A stretch of 37,489 nt of DNA, from assembly GCF_029167235.1 (NCBI RefSeq), contig NZ_JARFTR010000127.1, positions 1-37,489 of the forward strand, read 5' to 3'. Positions 27,429-34,564 of the stretch are shown here, in pieces. Each line of letters begins with the position of its first letter. Positions within the stretch are counted from its first letter, which is position 1. The notes beneath the pieces were generated by a model. The model was given only the letters and a program-made list of their open reading frames with translations, made no database searches and was not told the origin of the DNA. A program made the position numbers and the translations under genes. This DNA is from Kamptonema sp. UHCC 0994 (lineage in GTDB: Bacteria; Cyanobacteriota; Cyanobacteriia; Cyanobacteriales; Microcoleaceae).

Positions 27429-28832
27429 TCAGGGTTTAGATGTGAGAAAATCTGCCAGTTCTGGAATTTCACCAGCTCTTGTCCAATCTGTTTCATTTTC
27501 CCGGCGAACATTGCTGCGTGCGGTAATTCTCTGTGCTAACCATAGTTGCTCTCTGGTGTATGGCCCTTCAGCTTGACCGCTGCGAAAAACATACCATTTA
27601 GTTTGCTCTGGGTCTGGATTTTTCTTTTTCCTGACTGGTCTCATTGAGGTCATGCCAAATTCTCCACTCATCTGATTGAGATCAACTTCAATCATATCGG
27701 CAGGCGGTTGAGGTTTTTTAGGTGGATTGACTTTTGTAGTTTTTGATTTGCTCTTTTTAGTCTTAGCCTTTTTAGCCTTAGCTTTGGTAATGCTTGCGGC
27801 CATAATTTTAGCCGCACGGCTGCGACCCCAAGAATGCCACAAAATGACTGCAATCGTTGTCCAAATTAAGTACAAAGCAGCACTCAATGTTTCTAATGTT
27901 TCGGCCGACAATTCGTCAGACATTGCGATGTAAATTGGTATGCTAGCAATGCTTGATAGTATGTTGGCATAAATTAATACGGTGAAATCGTGAGCTGCTA
28001 AGTTCCAACTGGTTTCGTGATGAATAAAGCTTTTGCTAACTGAGGCATTGTGCCTTTGAGTTTTCTTTTGCTGAAGGTAGCTATATCCTGGAAAGCTTTC
28101 TGGCCACCAGTTTGCTATCCAATTTGCCCAGTGCGCTCCGTAGTAGTGGATGGCGGCAAAAGCTGCTGCTGTAGCAAAAAACCAGATAATGATTGCTAGG
28201 AAAACTGTTAAAGCTAATAACGATCTTGGTAAATTTGATTTGCTAATTATGGCTGCTGCTGCTAGAACTGGAATGGAACTAATTAGAGGGATATATAGAA
28301 GAAGTAGGGTTTTTAGGTAGGAATCAATTAAGGGCCAGCAGAATACTACAAGAGATTTGACTCGACTTGGTATTTTCCAATAGTAGAGATAAGCAGATGC
28401 GATCGCGGACAGGAGGCCATAGATGAAGAGCGCTTTGTCTGCATCTATAGCGTAGCGGTAGTAGTAGCTTCTTGAATAGGAAATTGGCGCGATCGCATCT
28501 GTAATTGGCCCAGTGACTACCAGTGCTAGGAATAGCACAAAAAATCCGCCTAGTCCTTCTTTCCAGTGTTGCCAAGATCCAGTAGGGTGGGTATTTTGGG
28601 AATCAGTGGGCGATCGTTCTAAGTGTTTGGCTAGTTGGACTGCTACAAAGTGATAGCCAGCCATGAGTGGAATTTGGCAAAACCAGGCAAATGTAGCTAA
28701 TTTTTCTATGTCGCGTGCAGTTCCGATGTTTCGCCAAAATAGGTGAATGATGTTGAAAAAGCTCGCGCTTAATGCGATCGCACGTAACCATGAGGTAAGA
28801 TATGGTAAGCCTTTTGGCCATTTGCTATTCAA
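27429..28832 (-). CDS. multi-pass membrane protein with C-terminal GYF-like domain
   Basis: 467 residues. Residues 1-350 hold about eight hydrophobic segments, the last two around LIWTTIAVILWHSWG. A Lys-rich linker follows (about 350-385, AKAKKAKTKKSKSKTTK and Pro-rich). The C-terminal about 55 residues, KWYVFRSGQAEGPYTREQL ... TDWTRAGEIPEL, resemble the GYF_2 domain, which binds peptides. Start TTG at 28832, supported by AAGGAGAT 7 bp upstream. Function unknown; the GYF-like tail suggests recruitment of a partner on the cytoplasmic side. Same strand as the HTH-AAA gene but separated from it by 263 bp. Confidence 0.75.
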   Translation of the reverse strand: MNSKWPKGLPYLTSWLRAIALSASFFNIIHLFWRNIGTARDIEKLATFAWFCQIPLMAGYHFVAVQLAKHLERSPTDSQNTHPTGSWQHWKEGLGGFFVLFLALVVTGPITDAIAPISYSRSYYYRYAIDADKALFIYGLLSAIASAYLYYWKIPSRVKSLVVFCWPLIDSYLKTLLLLYIPLISSIPVLAAAAIISKSNLPRSLLALTVFLAIIIWFFATAAAFAAIHYYGAHWANWIANWWPESFPGYSYLQQKKTQRHNASVSKSFIHHETSWNLAAHDFTVLIYANILSSIASIPIYIAMSDELSAETLETLSAALYLIWTTIAVILWHSWGRSRAAKIMAASITKAKAKKAKTKKSKSKTTKVNPPKKPQPPADMIEVDLNQMSGEFGMTSMRPVRKKKNPDPEQTKWYVFRSGQAEGPYTREQLWLAQRITARSNVRRENETDWTRAGEIPELADFLTSKP

Positions 28833-28995
28833 AAATCCGATCTCCTTGGTAGGGGTATCAAAATTTTCTCAGGTTTTGAGCCGTCAAATCGTTGTCCGGT
28901 ATCACTAGATATGGGAAAGTTAGCCCTTCGGCTGCACGTCACTGCACGTCAAAACGGCCTTAGCGTGGGTGTCGATTGTCTAGCCATAAAACAAC

Positions 28996-29022
28996 TAAAC
29001 CTCTTGCATTGCAAGAGGTTTA
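28996..29022 (-). terminator. tRNA-Phe terminator hairpin
   Basis: Perfect 13-bp inverted repeat (TAAACCTCTTGCA with its complement, 1-nt centre) 4 bp after the 3' end of the tRNA-Phe fragment on the minus strand, followed by GTTGTTTTATG. This is the natural terminator of the tRNA gene before it was split. Confidence 0.7.
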
Positions 29023-29026
29023 GGGA

Positions 29027-29069
29027 TGCCAGGACGGGGATTTGAACCCCGGACACGAGGATTTTCAGT
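29027..29069 (-). other. 3' fragment of tRNA-Phe(GAA): attachment site core
   Basis: On the minus strand the last 43 nt of a tRNA-Phe are intact: anticodon loop CTGAAAA (anticodon GAA), 3' anticodon stem TCCTC, variable GTGTC, a perfect T arm CGGGG-TTCAAAT-CCCCG, 3' acceptor strand TCCTGGC and discriminator A. The 5' half (acceptor GCCAGGA, D arm, 5' anticodon stem) is absent; sequence beyond 29070 does not match a tRNA. It is therefore not a functional tRNA. This is the scar left when an element integrates at the 3' part of a tRNA gene; the complete tRNA-Phe should be at the other end, outside the window. Confidence 0.85.
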
Positions 29070-29082
29070 GTGCGCTTAAAAC

Positions 29083-29394
29083 TCACATTTCTGTATCTTC
29101 TTCATCGGATGGTAAGCCCGCCTCTGGTAAATCCGATCGCTTGAAAAATCCATCCTTTGCTAGGAATCTTTCAATATCGGATATTTTGGCCGCCTGAAGC
29201 GCAAGGGCAAATTTTGTGCGATCGTAAAGTCGCTGTTGCCGTTGGGCCAGCGAAATTAGGCGCTTGTCAGTTACATCGCGAATTTTCATATTCGCTAGGA
29301 AGAATATAAAAGATGTTAGCGCCCCCAAAATTCCAATCGATCCCAATAAGTATTCAAAAGCATTTGAAGCGTCAATTGCCGCAATGATAAACAT
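29083..29394 (-). CDS. single-TM hypothetical protein at element end
   Basis: 103 residues. One N-terminal TM segment (LLGSIGILGALTSFIFFLA, about 16-34) is followed by a basic helical tail (RDVTDKRLISLAQRQQRLYDR) and an acidic C-terminus (LPSDEEDTEM). Size and layout would fit a holin or lysis accessory, but there is no specific signature. The stop lies 14 bp from the attachment core, making it the last gene of the leftward arm. Confidence 0.5.
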   Translation of the reverse strand: MFIIAAIDASNAFEYLLGSIGILGALTSFIFFLANMKIRDVTDKRLISLAQRQQRLYDRTKFALALQAAKISDIERFLAKDGFFKRSDLPEAGLPSDEEDTEM

Positions 29395-29448
29395 CTGTTA
29401 GTTAGTAGGATAATGGGATTAGTAGTGCACCCCTCTTTTCTTTCTCTT

Positions 29449-29805
29449 TTAATTAATAGAAACGAATCCTTGATGAGAAATCTCGCAGCCTGGAAAATAA
29501 AGAACAGCAGTAGGCACAGATTTGATTATGTTCTCATCCACTTGTAAACACTGAATTTTTCCTGCTTTTATCTCCAATGATTGCCACGCCGTAGAACAAT
29601 AGGAATCTTTTTCTCCATCATAAATCCCCCATCTACGCAAGCCAAAAGGCTTAGCTTGCCAATGCAATAAGCAGAATTTCCCCCTTAGATTGAATCGCTC
29701 AATTAGTGGGGCGAAATTCATATTTAACTCAAATTCCGGTAAATGTGGATAAAGCAACTTAAACTGCCGAGGGGCGGTTTTCTCAATAATTGCGGGAGTT
29801 AACAT
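29449..29805 (-). CDS. hypothetical element protein
   Basis: 118 residues, mixed alpha/beta, no TM. It has several Trp/Tyr residues in FCLLHWQAKPFGLRRWGIYDG and two Cys later (YCST, IQCLQ). No family recognised. It overlaps the upstream gene by 7 bp and so belongs to the leftward operon. Confidence 0.5.
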   Translation of the reverse strand: MLTPAIIEKTAPRQFKLLYPHLPEFELNMNFAPLIERFNLRGKFCLLHWQAKPFGLRRWGIYDGEKDSYCSTAWQSLEIKAGKIQCLQVDENIIKSVPTAVLYFPGCEISHQGFVSIN

Positions 29806-30128
29806 GACACTGCAAAAATTCTGGCATGGAAGCCACTAGAGGGATTGATTAATAGTCGCATCGGAAAGCAATCATTCCTGTATTTCTCAGGGAGTGGGAT
29901 TAAATCAATCGTATTGATTGCTCCCTGGAATTCTACACATAATCGCTCAATGCCCGGTGAAACTTCCGCGAATAAGGCAACAGCAACCTCAATAAATTCT
30001 CCTGTAACTCCGTATTCTCCTGTCGTGTCGGACTGGAAAACCAGGAATTGAGATGCAGAAAACCAATCCGTATAAGTAGGAGTGGCTGAGCTAATCACCG
30101 TATCAAGAATAGTGGTAAGGACAGCCAT
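29799..30128 (-). CDS. hypothetical element protein
   Basis: 109 residues, predicted mostly beta (SQFLVFQSDTTGEYGVTGEF, IERLCVEFQGAINTIDLIPLP). No family recognised. The start immediately follows the stop of the 140-residue gene with no gap. Position in a chain of coupled genes suggests a structural or assembly part. Confidence 0.5.
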   Translation of the reverse strand: MAVLTTILDTVISSATPTYTDWFSASQFLVFQSDTTGEYGVTGEFIEVAVALFAEVSPGIERLCVEFQGAINTIDLIPLPEKYRNDCFPMRLLINPSSGFHARIFAVSC

Positions 30129-30551
30129 TTAGGGATTGTAATTCTCGCCGTGATAGCTCAAGCTTAGCGGTGTTTTTGGGTCAAGGAATTGAGAGGGCGA
30201 AACATAGCTGAAAACCTCTTTAATATGCTCAGCGTGGCTCGTATCACCGGGGGCATAAGGGAGGATAACCTTAAATTCGCTCTCTCCAGAACTATTCACT
30301 GGGGAACCAAAGCAGGCGGAAATATAGCGAGGTTCGGAGTTCCCAAGCCTGTCAATTGTCGGGTTAGGTGTCCCAACTTGACGGGCTAGAAGTAAGGGGG
30401 TAATAGGTGTTAAGCTGTCGCCGTTCTCATCAAGATACGTCCGCTGATTGACAAGGGCATCCTCAAAATCATCTTGAGTGTATCGGATTTTTATATCCTT
30501 ACCTCGAACAGTTTTGAGACTTTTTACTTTTTCGGCGCTACTACTAGGCAT
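30129..30551 (-). CDS. hypothetical element protein with PR...GE domain
   Basis: 140 residues. After a charged N-terminal half, residues about 73-140 repeat the pattern seen in other genes of this arm: Pro-Arg followed by a beta strand (PRYISACFG), a strand ending in Pro (FKVILPYAPG), a helix (HAEHIKEVFSYV) and a last strand ending Gly-Glu (LSLSYHGENY). No known family. It overlaps the upstream gene by 8 bp. Confidence 0.55.
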   Translation of the reverse strand: MPSSSAEKVKSLKTVRGKDIKIRYTQDDFEDALVNQRTYLDENGDSLTPITPLLLARQVGTPNPTIDRLGNSEPRYISACFGSPVNSSGESEFKVILPYAPGDTSHAEHIKEVFSYVSPSQFLDPKTPLSLSYHGENYNP

Positions 30552-30786
30552 CTACCCCGATATAAGCGATATTCTCCTCAGCTATGCTTTCTACAATATC
30601 TATGGCTACACTCTCATCCTCAAATGAGAGTAGATCGCATTTTTCGGGATTTACGCAATTGGTTTTCGCCTCTTTAAAATTAATCCATCTAGGGGTAACA
30701 CCAGAGGCTTTTTGGCTTAACTCAGTAAGACCTAAAATGACTAGGGCCTCATCAACAACCTCAGATTTTAGGATGATAAATCTCAT
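30544..30786 (-). CDS. small element protein with divergent PR domain
   Basis: 80 residues. Residues 31-80 begin TPRWINFKEA, continue with a Cys pair (NCVNPEKC) and a helix (ESVAIDIVESIAE), and end in a strand IAYIGVDA, a shortened version of the PR...GE pattern. No family known. It overlaps its neighbours by 4 and 8 bp. Confidence 0.5.
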   Translation of the reverse strand: MRFIILKSEVVDEALVILGLTELSQKASGVTPRWINFKEAKTNCVNPEKCDLLSFEDESVAIDIVESIAEENIAYIGVDA

Positions 30787-31154
30787 AAGCGCCTCAAGAA
30801 AGAATTAGGAAGGGTTTCGCCGATACCTTTAGCGGAAACAATCAGCGGATTTGATTGTAATTCCTGCCAAAACTGATACCACTCAGAAGTATCGGGGCGG
30901 AAAGGATAGGGAAGCTTTAATCGTTGACCATCCTGAAGCGAGATGATTGCAAATCTTGGCAGGATATCAGAGGGGCATGGATGCCGAAACCACTGCAACG
31001 ATGTATCAAGAGAAGGAGGTAAGACCCCAGCAATAACGCTTAAATCATTGATTCGCTCAAGCGATCGCAAATCATTGCCGATGAAGGCGGGCTCCATCCT
31101 TAGATAAGGCACAACGCGACCCACATCAGTAATGTATTGCGAGATGAAAGCCAT
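30783..31154 (-). CDS. hypothetical element protein with PR...GE domain
   Basis: 123 residues. The C-terminal half (64-123) has LPRFAIISLQDGQRLKLPYP, the helix SEWYQFWQELQ and IVSAKGIGETLP, matching the repeated domain of the 274-residue protein upstream. The N-terminal half has a short RVVPYLRMEPAF motif. It starts one base inside the stop of the 274-residue gene (TAATG junction), so is translationally coupled. Confidence 0.55.
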   Translation of the reverse strand: MAFISQYITDVGRVVPYLRMEPAFIGNDLRSLERINDLSVIAGVLPPSLDTSLQWFRHPCPSDILPRFAIISLQDGQRLKLPYPFRPDTSEWYQFWQELQSNPLIVSAKGIGETLPNSFLRRL

Positions 31155-31978
31155 TATAGGAAGCGACTAAAACGACCGTCCGATTCCCCGTAATAGTTTA
31201 AACAGAGGGTCTGAGTATTTGTTGCCAGAGCTGTCCCCACGGCTAGAATATTGGCGGGGGTCGCGCTGGCGACAGGAATGATCATTTTGCGTACCGGATT
31301 GTCAGTGTCAGTTGTCAGGAAATCGATTACGTACTTGCGAGGATTGACATTTGATGCACTTCCACACCCACCCGGCAAAGGGGTTCCTAATGCCGTCTGG
31401 ATGGCGGCGGCATAAGGTGGGAAGGGAACATTTCCCGGCGTATTAGTTGCCATCCGAACGCTTTGGGCGGCGGTCTTCCCCCCATCGTTGTTGTAAAGCA
31501 CTGATACCGAATATGTTGGGTTTTTCGTACCTGCTGCGGCCCTAGTGTCAGGCCCAGCAGCGGGGGTTGTTCCAGTGGGTCGGAGTTCTTCGTCTAAGCG
31601 TCCCCAGTGTTCCCCTATGAGGGAGACGCAAGCAACAGATCCAGAACCAAAATTGGTCTCCAGCGCTCCTTTGATTGCTTTCCCTGCTGTAATTAAATCC
31701 GCCTTGTCGGGGATTGGGACAGAGAGGCTTCCCCCATCTGTAAAGGCGAATTGTAGGCGGCGCGGAGTGAATATCGCGCTTGCGTCGCAAGCCTGCTTCT
31801 GTCCGGGAGTAGTTGTAACCCCTCCGACTGCCGTGAGTATCGCCCCAATACTGGTGACATTCAAGCCTGGAGGAGCGCTGAATCTTCCCTTGAACGTGAA
31901 TCCTTTTGCCAAACCGTTCAGTCCCCGGTCGGGAACATAGGCTTCGGTAGCAATGAAGCTAATAAAATTGGTAGCCAT
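31154..31978 (-). CDS. element protein with duplicated PR...GE domain
   Basis: 274 residues, Gly/Ala/Thr-rich, no TM, largest protein of the leftward arm. Two halves end alike: residues 71-130 (TPRRLQFAFTDGGSLSVPIP ... CVSLIGEHWGRLDEEL) and 212-274 (NPRKYVIDFLTTDTDNP ... CLNYYGESDGRFSRFL), with Pro-Arg to Gly-Glu distances of 50 and 51 residues. The composition and beta-rich pattern resemble virion surface proteins, but this is inference; no family recognised. Confidence 0.6.
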   Translation of the reverse strand: MATNFISFIATEAYVPDRGLNGLAKGFTFKGRFSAPPGLNVTSIGAILTAVGGVTTTPGQKQACDASAIFTPRRLQFAFTDGGSLSVPIPDKADLITAGKAIKGALETNFGSGSVACVSLIGEHWGRLDEELRPTGTTPAAGPDTRAAAGTKNPTYSVSVLYNNDGGKTAAQSVRMATNTPGNVPFPPYAAAIQTALGTPLPGGCGSASNVNPRKYVIDFLTTDTDNPVRKMIIPVASATPANILAVGTALATNTQTLCLNYYGESDGRFSRFL

Positions 31979-32005
31979 TTATATTTTTGGTGTTTCGCGG
32001 ATGAA

Positions 32006-32347
32006 TTAAGATTCGGTCGCCATTTCTAGACCTGTTGGGGTCAGGTCAAAACTGAGGCCGTAAGTCTGCCTCAATGTTCCTGGTGCAACTCCAACGCCAA
32101 CAGCAATGCTTGGATTTGGTTTGGTAATGCTGGCTTTTGTTGGTTTGGCTTCCGGTGCTAAAGCACTTAGGGAAGAAGAGGCTCCCTCTACGATTTGTCG
32201 CATCACCTCCATGCCATTCCCGGTAGTGGCATTTGCTTCGGCGGCGGTTAATCCGGGCAAAGCTGCTCGGGGAATTCGGATTTCATCCGCAACCGAGTCA
32301 AAGGTGTACCCGGCAAATAATTGGGTCGGAATAACGTTCATAAACAA
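32006..32347 (-). CDS. first gene of the leftward arm, possible structural protein
   Basis: 113 residues. EIRIPRAALPGLTAAEAN (strand, Pro, helix) is followed by a helix EVMRQIVEGASSSLSAL, a linker KPTKASITKPNPSIAVG and a final TLRQTYGLSFDLTPTGLEM pair of strands. A short soluble protein next to the promoter, likely made in large amounts; a structural role is plausible, not shown. A second ATG at 32341 could be the true start. Confidence 0.55.
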   Translation of the reverse strand: MFMNVIPTQLFAGYTFDSVADEIRIPRAALPGLTAAEANATTGNGMEVMRQIVEGASSSLSALAPEAKPTKASITKPNPSIAVGVGVAPGTLRQTYGLSFDLTPTGLEMATES

Positions 32348-32539
32348 GTGGGTGGGTTGACTTTTTAACGCTAACGTTACAAGCCTTACTCTGTCTAGGT
32401 TTCACAAACAAAACTTACTCGTCGTTACTTAGTACCGACGTGGTAGAGTCTGCAAAAGCAAAATTTCCTGAAAATATGTTGAGCAACTTTAGAATTAATG
32501 CAATTAAAATAAATGAATAAATAGAGTAACTACACGCAA
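32348..32539. promoter_or_regulatory. divergent control region of the element
   Basis: 192 bp from which both arms diverge. It holds an imperfect dyad, CGTCGTTAC (32420-32428) TTA GTACCGACG (32432-32440), eight of nine arm bases matching, and a smaller dyad AACG-CTAA-CGTT at 32368-32379. These are the best operator candidates for the RHH or HTH proteins encoded right after it. A poor -35/-10 pair can be proposed toward the right arm (TTGAGC at 32479); no good promoter was found to the left. Confidence 0.45.
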
Positions 32540-32704
32540 ATGCAAAACATAGAAACCGGAATAGCCTCAAAAAATGCAACCAAACAACTCCATGTTTCGG
32601 CTGAAGTTCATTGTGAAATTAGGATAATGGCCTTGAGGCAAGGAGTGACGGTTAATGATATAGTTAAGGAACTGATTCGCAAAAACAATGAGCAAAAAAG
32701 CTAA
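32540..32704 (+). CDS. ribbon-helix-helix-like small regulator
   Basis: 54 residues starting MQNIETGIASKNATKQL. The segment KQLHVSAEVHCEIRIMAL, then RQGVTVNDIVKELIRKN, follows the ribbon-helix-helix pattern (strand, helix A, turn, helix B) of CopG/Arc-type repressors. First gene of the rightward arm, next to the proposed operators, so it may be the element's repressor or a partition/copy-control protein. It overlaps the next gene by 17 bp. Too short for ordinary gene finding. Confidence 0.55.
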   Translation: MQNIETGIASKNATKQLHVSAEVHCEIRIMALRQGVTVNDIVKELIRKNNEQKS

Positions 32705-32903
32705 TGCTAAAGCTTACGCTCAAACTTATTATTTCTCTGCGGGGATGCCTGTAAATCCCCGTAAGTGCATCCCTTTGCGCAAATATTGTGAGAAATACTT
32801 CCTCTCTCGCCAGCAGACTTTAACCTTGCTTAAGCGTAAAGAGCTTTGTGCAATCACTTTTAGAGGAAAATTATTTATTACCGATATGCCTCCAGAAAAA
32901 TAA
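32688..32903 (+). CDS. small HTH (excisionase-like) DNA-binding protein
   Basis: 71 basic residues. CIPLRKYCEKYFLSRQQTLTLLKRKEL and then CAITFRGKLFITD give a helix-turn-helix followed by a wing strand pair, the MerR/excisionase layout. Likely a regulator of lysogeny or excision; no specific family assigned. It overlaps the RHH gene by 17 bp and the next gene starts immediately after its stop. Confidence 0.55.
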   Translation: MSKKANAKAYAQTYYFSAGMPVNPRKCIPLRKYCEKYFLSRQQTLTLLKRKELCAITFRGKLFITDMPPEK

Positions 32904-33245
32904 ATGGCATCTGAGCCCTTAATCACCAATTTCTTCGGTCAAAACGTAACCCAAGACGCAACCAACCTAATCATCAACAAAAATGATTTGGTTGCACCAG
33001 TCGGGTTGGTGCCAAGCTACGATTTCACTGTAATCGCGGTAAATAGATCGGAGCAATTAGCTCTCGCTCTTTTTCTGCGATGGCTGCGAAATCAAGACCA
33101 AAGCACAGATAGCCAGTTTGTAATCTCACCATTTGAAATGACTCTAGAGTTTAGATTCAGTAAATGGCAGCGACGATATACAAGTACGCTAGATATTTAT
33201 CAAGATGACACTATCTCAACATTCCCAAATCCAAATCTAATCTGA
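32904..33245 (+). CDS. element protein, paralogue A of a tandem pair
   Basis: 113 residues. The start ITNFFGQNVTQDATNLIINK, middle SEQLALALFLRWLRNQDQST and last six residues NPNLI with preceding FP match the next gene at corresponding positions, so the two arose by duplication. Predicted alpha then beta; no TM, no known family. No gap to the HTH gene and 1 bp to its paralogue. Confidence 0.55.
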   Translation: MASEPLITNFFGQNVTQDATNLIINKNDLVAPVGLVPSYDFTVIAVNRSEQLALALFLRWLRNQDQSTDSQFVISPFEMTLEFRFSKWQRRYTSTLDIYQDDTISTFPNPNLI

Positions 33246-33246
33246 T

Positions 33247-33597
33247 ATGGCTGTAGATAAAACACTCCCTGAGCTTTTTGGCGATGGTGCAGCTCAGACT
33301 GCAATAGATTTCACTATCATCAAGGATTCATTAGTCTCTACGCGAACGCCAGCGGCATTCCCTGCTTTAGTGGCAAGTTCAGACAATACTGCTGAAAGCC
33401 TATTCACAATGCTATTGATGAAAGTTTGGGAAACCCAAGATACAAGCGAAGATGCTCAAGTTAAGGTCTACGGGCCGCAAGTTGACCTAGTGGAAGTCGT
33501 CTCAGATGGGGTAATCACACCTCATCAACAATTCCTATTTACTATTAGGATTCTCAATAAAATGTCGGTGGCGATGCCTAATCCAAACCTAATTTAG
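33247..33597 (+). CDS. element protein, paralogue B of a tandem pair
   Basis: 116 residues, related to the preceding gene: LPELFGDGAAQTAIDFTIIK, TAESLFTMLLMKVWETQDTS and C-terminal MPNPNLI align with it. The pair sits where phages often encode small tail or connector proteins, but the function is not established. An SD-like AGGAGAG follows its stop for the next gene. Confidence 0.55.
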   Translation: MAVDKTLPELFGDGAAQTAIDFTIIKDSLVSTRTPAAFPALVASSDNTAESLFTMLLMKVWETQDTSEDAQVKVYGPQVDLVEVVSDGVITPHQQFLFTIRILNKMSVAMPNPNLI

Positions 33598-33608
33598 GAG
33601 AGTAATTA

Positions 33609-34217
33609 ATGGCAGAAGAACAAGAGTTTAGCATCGGCGAGATTGCTCAGATAATCACGATATTGGCTACCCTAAGATTCGATCCTCCTGAAATCTTGCA
33701 AGGAAGCTCGGGAGGATCTGGAAATAATTCGGGAGGGTCAGATCCTTCTACTAATAAGGCCCAAGGTTCGGCGGCTCTTACCAAGCAGGGCGGCCTCTCT
33801 ATGGGTGGTGGTGTCAGGGTTGCAGGTGCGGGGGTGAATACTGGATTTAGTACCGCCGCGACAAGCACGATAAACGGCCAGGGATATCAAGGTAGTGCGG
33901 GGCTTTCTGTTGCAGGAGTTTCTGCGAATGCCAAGCTTAATATCGGAGCTGGAGGATTATCTTTTTCTGGAGGAGTCCAACAAGCCCAAGTCGGTCAAGG
34001 TCTTGTGGGCTCGAAAGTTGGGCCTAAAATTGTTGGGCCTAAAATTGTTGGGACGGGAGCATCTGATTACACTGGCGGTACAGTGAGGGTGCAACAAGCC
34101 CCAGAGCGAAGCCTTAGTCCTACCAGTGGAGCAACTATTGGGGGGCCAACTTCAAGTTTGGGGGGGGGCGCATATACCAGTGCGCCTAGGATTGGCAGTT
34201 CTACAAGGAGAGATTGA
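33609..34217 (+). CDS. glycine-rich element protein
   Basis: 202 residues. A 25-residue N-terminus (FSIGEIAQIITILATLRFDP) forms a hydrophobic helix, the rest is Gly/Ser/Ala-rich low-complexity sequence (SSGGSGNNSGGSDPST, GLSMGGGVRVAGAGVNTGF). A 15-bp tandem repeat (34018-34052) encodes GPKIVGPKIVG. Such proteins often form fibres, linkers or adhesive regions. Good ribosome-binding site TAGGAGAG before the ATG. Confidence 0.55.
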   Translation: MAEEQEFSIGEIAQIITILATLRFDPPEILQGSSGGSGNNSGGSDPSTNKAQGSAALTKQGGLSMGGGVRVAGAGVNTGFSTAATSTINGQGYQGSAGLSVAGVSANAKLNIGAGGLSFSGGVQQAQVGQGLVGSKVGPKIVGPKIVGTGASDYTGGTVRVQQAPERSLSPTSGATIGGPTSSLGGGAYTSAPRIGSSTRRD

Positions 34218-34564
34218 TGCAAATTTTTAATTTAAATCCTCAGACAAATATCAACATCATTGAAGATGTTAGGACTACTGAAAGCTGCTCATCTGTTGCT
34301 GTTAGTAACACAGCTTCTGTGATTGCCCCGGCACGAGCTGGAAATGATAGGGGAAGCCTCACGATTTACAATTCCTCTTCTACCGTGACGGTCTATGTCC
34401 GTGAAGGTACAACGGTTTCCCCTAGCCTCTATAAAAGCCCGGTTCCTCCTGGCTATATGCTGCAATTTACCGATACGGATGCAAAATATCATGGGGCGGT
34501 TTCGGCTGTCACTGCTTCTGGTAGCGCTAATTTGATGGTTTGCGAGGGTGTGGTTATCCTATGA
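34217..34564 (+). CDS. small beta-rich element protein (family shared with 35902)
   Basis: 115 residues from ATG 34217 with AAGGAGA just upstream; the start overlaps the previous stop by one base (TGATG). The pattern is an all-beta domain: RGSLTIYNSSSTVTVYVREG, then PVPPGYMLQFTD, then AVTASGSANLMVCEG. It shares this order with the gene at 35902 (LIKIYAMSSEGELWLRYGSG ... AITSSGTTQLRV). Decoration or head-spike type role plausible, not shown. Confidence 0.55.
   Translation: MQIFNLNPQTNINIIEDVRTTESCSSVAVSNTASVIAPARAGNDRGSLTIYNSSSTVTVYVREGTTVSPSLYKSPVPPGYMLQFTDTDAKYHGAVSAVTASGSANLMVCEGVVIL

Noticed and set aside
29027-29069. Annotating this as a functional tRNA gene
   Set aside because: The D arm, 5' acceptor strand and 5' half of the anticodon stem are absent; only the 3' part matches.
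31545-31940. 131-residue plus-strand frame opposite the 274-residue gene
   Set aside because: Shadow frame: Pro/Ser/Lys-rich composition, no ribosome-binding site, and opposite to a chain of coupled minus-strand genes.
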